64,000 bases of DNA. Origin: Castanea sativa. Its lineage: Eukaryota; Streptophyta; Magnoliopsida; Fagales; Fagaceae. The notes under the pieces were generated by a model, which ran no database searches, had not been told where the DNA came from, and saw only the letters and a program-made list of their open reading frames with translations. Positions within the stretch are counted from its first letter, which is position 1. Every line of letters begins with the position of its first letter. Shown here one piece after another: positions 59,187 to 64,000 of the stretch. The stretch covers positions 40,536,501 through 40,600,500 of the forward strand of contig NC_134013.1 of the NCBI RefSeq assembly GCF_040712315.1, written 5' to 3'. The translations under genes and the position numbers were made by a program.

Positions 59187-59354
59187 GTGGGTTCCAGTTA
59201 GCTCAACTGGTAAAATCTCTGATAGTTGTATAAGAGATTAGGGGTTTAATCTCCGTTTACACTGAAAACTGATTGGTGTCTTGGTCTGACGATAAAGAGC
59301 GATCATTAGGAGCCGACGCCATAAGTTGAAACTCTCTCAAAAAAAAAAGAAAAG
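59187..59354 (+). mobile_element. tRNA-derived SINE (168 bp)
   Basis: The head has an A box (TTAGCTCAACTGGT) and a B box (GGGTTTAATCTCC) at the spacing of a tRNA-type RNA polymerase III promoter. The body reads TTGGTGTCTTGGTCTGACG and ends in an A-rich tail. A perfect 12-bp target duplication GTCTTTGAAACT flanks it (59175-59186 and 59355-59366), so it is a bona fide insertion. Confidence 0.93.
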
Positions 59355-59964
59355 GTCTTTGAAACTCTCTTCTCTCTTAGCTCTCTGCATCTTTGAAACT
59401 CTCTTCTCTCTCAACTCTTTGCACTTCTCCCTTAGTCTCTCTCAATCTCCGAAACTCTCTTCTCTCACAACTCTACCTCATTATCCTCGTGAATTTAGGC
59501 AGTGGGTTTCGGTGATGGCACAGATTGGAGTTTGGGTCAGTGGTGGTTGTGGTTGGAGTTTGGATTGGTCGTTTGGTGGGGTTTGGAATGGTCATTTGGG
59601 GTTGGCATTTGGGTGGTGTTTTGGTCGGATGTAGGTGTTGTTTGGGTCAAATTTAGGTGGTGTTTGTTGGTTTTGGTGGTGGGTTTCGGTGATTGCTTAT
59701 TGGTTTTCAGAGTTTGGATTGGTGCTTGCTAGTTTTGGTGGTGGGTTTCCGTGATTGCTTGGGAATTTGGATCGGTTCTTGCTGGTTTGGGTGATGGTTG
59801 TTTAGGTGGGTTTTACATTGCTGTTTTGGAGATGGGTTTCGGTGGGGCTAGGTGGTTGAGTTTTTTTTTTTTTTTTTGGGTGTAAAATGGGTTTGATTTT
59901 GGGATGGGTATTGATTAGGGTGGTGGTGGCACTTTTTTTTGGGGGTAATTTTGGTGGAGTTTTG

Positions 59965-60386
59965 CAGGGACGGACCTATAGTAGGGTAGATGGGGCCATG
60001 GCCCCCCCCCCTTCTCCCCCCATTAAAAAAAAAACTTGGTATACAAAAAGTTAAGATTTTCCCTTATATATATATTTATTTGTCTCTCCTCCTCTAAAAT
60101 ATTTAGATATTGACCTACGAGAAAAGAAAGAAATAAATAAAATTCATGCCACTTTAACTAAAAAAAAAAAAATGGACTAAACAAAAATCACGCACAAAAT
60201 AAGAAACACTTATCTTGTATGTTATACTTTGTTGACGTGTTTTATATTATGAAATTTTTAAGAAATACTTATTTTGTTTTTAGTATTTTGTTGAATATGA
60301 AATAGATGTTCGTTTTTATTTTCATAATTTTTTTTTTGTTTTTAAGCTTTGGCCCCCCTCAGGTACGAATCTTGGTTCCGTCCCTG
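59965..60386. mobile_element. hAT-type MITE (422 bp)
   Basis: It starts CAGGGACGGACC and ends GGTTCCGTCCCTG. The perfect 8-bp target duplication GAGTTTTG flanks it (59957-59964 and 60387-60394). A poly-C run (60003-60012) and its purine-poor right counterpart (GGCCCCCCTCAGG) are characteristic of this MITE group. Confidence 0.93.
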
Positions 60387-60617
60387 GAGTTTTGGGTGTG
60401 GATTTGTTGGAGAAATAGAGAAAAAGGAAAGAGAGAGGGAAGAGAAGAGAGAGAATTGAATTGTTTATATTATTTAATTTTGTAGTTTATATTAGTTTAA
60501 TAAGTTGTATATAAAAATAAAAATAAGGATGTAGGATGAGTTGTAAAATGAGATAGTAAAATAGATAAGATATATTTCTAAGGTATAAAATAGAACATTT
60601 TTGCATTTTCTGATGCT

Positions 60618-60740
60618 AATGCTCTTACCTGGTGGATCTCTGCTTCCAATGCAAACTCAACTACTCTCTTTGCTGAGACAAGGATGCTATTTTGTAATTC
60701 ACATCTTGGAACTTTAGTCAATCTCATAATTTCTCCTTCA
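60618..60740 (-). pseudogene. LINE RNase H remnant (N-terminal side of the split domain)
   Basis: The minus strand reads LVSAKRVVEFALEAEIHQ, matching the helix segment (AxREAxxFALEAG) that precedes VEGDSK in LINE RNase H domains. It joins the fragment at 58730-58960 across the inserted element. Confidence 0.55.
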
Positions 60741-61167
60741 AATTAAAAGAGAAAAAAAAGAAAACGAAAGAAAGACGAGCATCTACTTTGTGTGTCATGT
60801 AGGCCACACCAGATTTTATGTTAATTATTATATATTTTGTTAAGATTTTTAAGTCTTGGCTAATTTCATGACAAAGTTATTGTAATTTTTGGGTTTTGAT
60901 ATTATAATGTAAACAGTGGTAATGAAGGCTGAAACCTAAAAGGTTGAAAGCCTCTGTTCATTGTGCAAGAAGACAAACTCGGTTGTGTGAAATTGAAGGC
61001 ACGATCTTGCAAGATCAAACAAAAACTCTAGATCAATTGAACTATATTACGAAAATTCCGAGAAATTCTTCAAGAGTTAGTTGTGTAATCACCTCTACCC
61101 CAAATCCTACCTATATAAAACCCTTACTTCGACCCTAACTTCATAAGAGGAAGACCACAGTTGAAAA
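60741..61167 (+). other. Flank of element C, possible old LTR with TATA box
   Basis: CTATATAAAACCC (61110-61122) is a good TATA box and is followed by a short leader cut off by the LTR at 61168. The upstream AT-rich part could be U3. No coding sequence; the ORF at 60944 has no recognised similarity. Confidence 0.4.
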
Positions 61168-61909
61168 TATAAGTGCACAATTGCACCTAGACCCAAAGAA
61201 AATTATGGGCTCAGGCCCAATGAGCCTTAAACAATAAAATTTGTAGAGCGTGGGCTTAAAATCTAGATTAAAGGTACTGAGAACTTGATAACAGGCTTTG
61301 GTATGCAAACACTTGTAAATAATGAATGATAATTGCCGATGGACCTCCTTGGACGTGAGCCGAGAAACACTGTTATATTATTTCTCTTTCTTTCTTCTAG
61401 ATTACAATTCTTAAAATCCCACTGCCTTAGTTACAGACTGACCCCCTTTAAATACTTCCTTTCCTGACACTTTATCCACGTGTTGCTTAAACCCCCTCCC
61501 CCCTAGATATTTCTTCCCTTAGTGCCTTTGAATAGTGACCAAAAGTTTCAGCTCTACTGTTCAGGGGTCACTTCCCCATTAATGCGGCCAAGGAGGTAGG
61601 TGCAGAGCCTTTAATGTGGAGGTGGCAGCCTTAGCTCATGATACTTTTCTAACATCGGTGTATCTAGAAGGTTCAGGGCTTTCCCCTCTTAACCAACAGT
61701 CTTTCCAGAGTTCTGCCTTGACCTTCGTACTGAATCTACGAGTTTTCTTGGGTCTGTCCGAGGAGAAACTCACTCTCGGATGTGTCCTCGGACTCTCGGC
61801 GTATGGGCCGATCCGCAGTACTAACAAATTCTTTGCCCAAGAACAGATCGGCCCTTCTTGCTAGAGCCCAAGGGCCCAAATGCCCGCTTGGGTCCTTTTA
61901 CTCCCCACA
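61168..61909 (-). repeat. 3' LTR of element C (742 bp)
   Basis: Plus-strand limits TATAAGTGCAC (a TG-to-TA change in the terminal dinucleotide) and TACTCCCCACA. It matches the LTRs of B with scattered substitutions and keeps the CAG/CTG triplets that the left LTR of B lacks. Confidence 0.92.
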
Positions 61910-62416
61910 ATAGCCCTTCAAAACTCTATTTTTCAGCATCCGAGGAGAAAAATAGGGTTTTGATCCAACGAGAACTTACCTCATACGTTTTGTAAATAAA
62001 CTACGCGTGTGGAGATCGTTTCGCATTCCAGAGGATGCCACTTGGCGGTTTTATTTTAAAAAACGCGCGCATTTATTACCGTAAGTTACACCTTATCCCC
62101 CACGTTCAACGGTGAGATGAGCATCCAACGGCCCTTGTTACCCTTTGAAAATTTGGGCGGGACGAATACAATTTCGAGGCCGTTTTCCCGCACGTCGTGA
62201 CGCTTTGGGAACTTGCGCCTTCATTTATTTCTTCAGAGGCTAATCCTATCAAAACATCAGTAATCACATTTTTTCTGTAGAATTCCGTGGAAACTCGCAC
62301 AACTTCAAACTTGTAAGTTCTTATTCTTTTTCCTTAACCTATTCTCCTCGGATCCTGTCCTCGGCTCCCATTTTAACCGTTCTTCCTCTTAAAACTTAAT
62401 CTTTCGTTCCTTTCCA

Positions 62417-64000
62417 ATGGGAAAATTTAAGTGTCTAGTTGACACCGCCGCTGGGATGAAAGGTTTCAGAGCTAAGTATCACATTCCCAGCGACGTAGGT
62501 TTAAGATACTGCCCGGTGGAAGCCGTGGCTGGGTCTAGGAGAACGGGAGAGGTTATCATTCCCATGATTGCCTTCATAGAAGGTGGGATGACCCTCCCTA
62601 TGAAAAGCGTGACCAGGGAATACCTTCGCAACCACCGGTTGTGCCCCGACCAGTGTGCTCCCAACGTCTTTAGAGTCCTAGGAAGCGTCGACGCTCTAAA
62701 CGAGCAGATGGGTCTGAACCTTACCTGGCACGACGTCGTTTTTATGTACGAGTGCCATAAACTTACCAATGTAGGTTATTACATCAAATCCCGCTCTAGC
62801 GTAGTTAGGTTAATCTCCTGTCTGCCCAAGTCCAATAAAGGCATGAAGGACGACTACCTCATCGCCTCAGGCAATTGGCACGACGGCCCCCACTGCCCAG
62901 TTGAGTGGGGAGATCCAAGTGCGACTTAGGATCTAACTTCCCACCCCATAAATCCATATAAGCATCTTAGAATGTCATTTGCATTTATAAACTGTTTGAC
63001 TTTGATTTACCACATGTCTTAAAAGTCTGATCATGTTCGTCTGTCCTTGGTGTCTTTCTTTGCAGATAAACAACTCGTGCGCCCCCGCTTGAGTCACTGC
63101 AACGTTGCAGATTTGAACCGAGTGCTTCGCTCAGAGGTGTTCGTGAGCGCGGACTTACAACTTAGGGCGGCTCATTTGATATTAGGGTACGACCCTATCT
63201 CCTCGGACTTCCAGGAGATCGAGAACGCCATCATTGCCGGTGACCGGCGGCGTAGGAGGATTCACGTAGCCAGACCACATTTCCTAGCCGACCATGACCT
63301 TCCTGACGACCCCCACACTATATTGTACACATAGACCATTGCGGCAATCCCCCTCGCCACGCACCCTCAGGCAACAGTTGTCCCAGAGGAGCAAGTGTCT
63401 TCGTCGAACACGTTGGACGAGGAGATAGATAAGTTTCAACTCGAGGACGCCCAATGACCTCGTGGAAACCCGTTTGTTGTTCTTTTCGACGAGGAAGAGG
63501 AGCTAGCCGAGACCTCTGGGATCACGGGCCTAGCGATAGCACGTCCAGACGACAGCTCCATTGAGGAAGACATGGACGAGCTCAAGGGCCTTATGACGGC
63601 GAAAGGCGCGAGAGTGGCCAAAAAGGGTACGAGGGGGTCCCAAGTTCCCCCAGCCTTGCCACCACCCCCTCCTCCAGCCGACCCCAAACTTCCAGCTGAG
63701 GAGCCTAAAAAGAAAAGAAAAGGGGAGGCCGAGGAGACTGGTGGCGAAAAACAAAAGAAGCCACGACAACTACCACAACCAGCTCAGCAGCAGAAGCTGG
63801 ACAAGGGGAAAGGTCGGGCTCGCTCAGTCGAGAGTGGGGAGATCAGAGACATGGCCGAACTGCGCCGAGCACCGGCTACCTGGTCTCCTGACTTAAGACT
63901 GGACGGCGCACCAATCCCCTGCCACTCCAGTATTAGGGCAATCCAACAAGGCCACGCCCACCACTTGGCCGAGGCGTTGGAGCGTCCTCTTCTTCAGCCC
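62417..64000 (+). pseudogene. Antisense ORF of element C, two nonsense codons, 3' end outside window
   Basis: Exon 1 (62417-62928) starts MGKFKCLVDTAAGMKGFRAK and keeps TGG where copy B has TAG. The intron (62929-63065, 137 bp) has GT...AG borders at the same point as in A and B. Exon 2 starts DKQLVRPRLSHCNVADLNRV and continues in one frame to the window end, through a Pro- and Lys-rich segment (PPPPPPADPKLPAEEPKKKR) and RARSVESGEI. Only two nonsense codons interrupt it: TAG near 63332 and TGA at 63455-63457 (CGA in copy B). It is therefore the best-preserved copy for inferring the family protein. Function unknown. Confidence 0.88.

Larger units (their letters stand above)
58953..60626. mobile_element. 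TIR element of 1.67 kb inserted in the LINE remnant, itself hit by SINE and hAT MITE
   Basis: The left end (GAGGGCTAGTATTGGGGGTG) and the complement of the right end (GAGCATTAGCATCAGAAAATG) are imperfect inverted repeats of the type also seen at 48150. Between them are a CT repeat, a SINE, a long G/T-rich stretch (59500-59940) with TTTTGGTGGTGGGTTTCGGTGATTG-like repeats, and a hAT MITE. No transposase was seen. Limits are approximate. Confidence 0.6.
61168..64000 (-). mobile_element. Tat-like Ty3/gypsy element C, 3' portion (runs off the window)
   Basis: The 3' LTR, polypurine-like tract and antisense ORF are collinear with element B and highly similar in sequence. The polymerase genes lie beyond the right edge. 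Target duplication cannot be tested. Confidence 0.93.

Noticed and set aside
59195..59265. A genuine tRNA gene at the A/B box pair
   Set aside because: The cloverleaf is not closed and the sequence is followed by a SINE body, A-rich tail and target duplication.
59326..59732. ORFs rich in Trp, Gly and Val (for example 102 codons at 59326)
   Set aside because: They arise from the G/T-rich repetitive interior of a TIR element and begin inside the SINE tail.

Overview
This window is plant nuclear DNA, AT-rich and dense in transposons. Spliced GT-AG genes (a casein kinase 1, an XTH), Tat-type Ty3/gypsy retrotransposons with a second RNase H, Mutator-like elements, hAT and Tourist MITEs, and a tRNA-derived SINE point to a eudicot, probably a woody one. 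A Fagales tree is my guess from recall of similar repeats; nothing here proves it. There is no sign of organellar or bacterial DNA, rRNA, true tRNA genes or CRISPR.

Layout. 1-6377: 3' half of a decayed Tat-like Ty3 element (A, + strand) with end of pol, an 81-bp tandem array, an antisense ORF and the 3' LTR. 6.4-13.2 kb: old LTR-like remnants, a Pack-MULE with a perfect 9-bp target duplication, a Tourist-like MITE and a nodulin-like/NFD4 fragment. 14.6-22 kb: an intact 14-exon casein kinase 1 gene on the minus strand (17466-21528). 22-27.2 kb: a LINE split by an LTR-like block, a hAT MITE and a solo LTR. 27-35 kb: AT-rich sequence with LTR-like and Copia remnants, an LRR receptor-kinase fragment and a MITE. 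35.9-46.8 kb: a complete Tat-like element (B, minus strand) with 5-bp target duplication GGTAG, nested in the LTR of another Ty3 element (D). 47-61 kb: a gene-bearing island holding TMEM234-like (51808-52203, +) and XTH (52759-55057, -) genes in convergent arrangement, surrounded by Mutator-like TIR elements, two of which carry copied gene pieces or gene-like sequence, plus SINE and hAT insertions. 61.2 kb to the end: a third copy (C, minus strand) of the Tat-like family, cut by the window edge.

Only three genes look intact: casein kinase 1, TMEM234-like and XTH. They are unrelated housekeeping or cell-wall functions and form no pathway. The most notable signals are: the antisense, intron-containing ORF conserved in three copies of the Tat-like family; the evolution of that family's 3' tandem repeat from an 81-bp monomer (A) to a 151-bp dimeric unit (B); two stretches of element B almost devoid of CAG/CTG, where its other LTR keeps these triplets, which looks like a sequencing or assembly artefact at CHG sites; and the run of Mutator-like elements, several with confirmed 9-bp target duplications.
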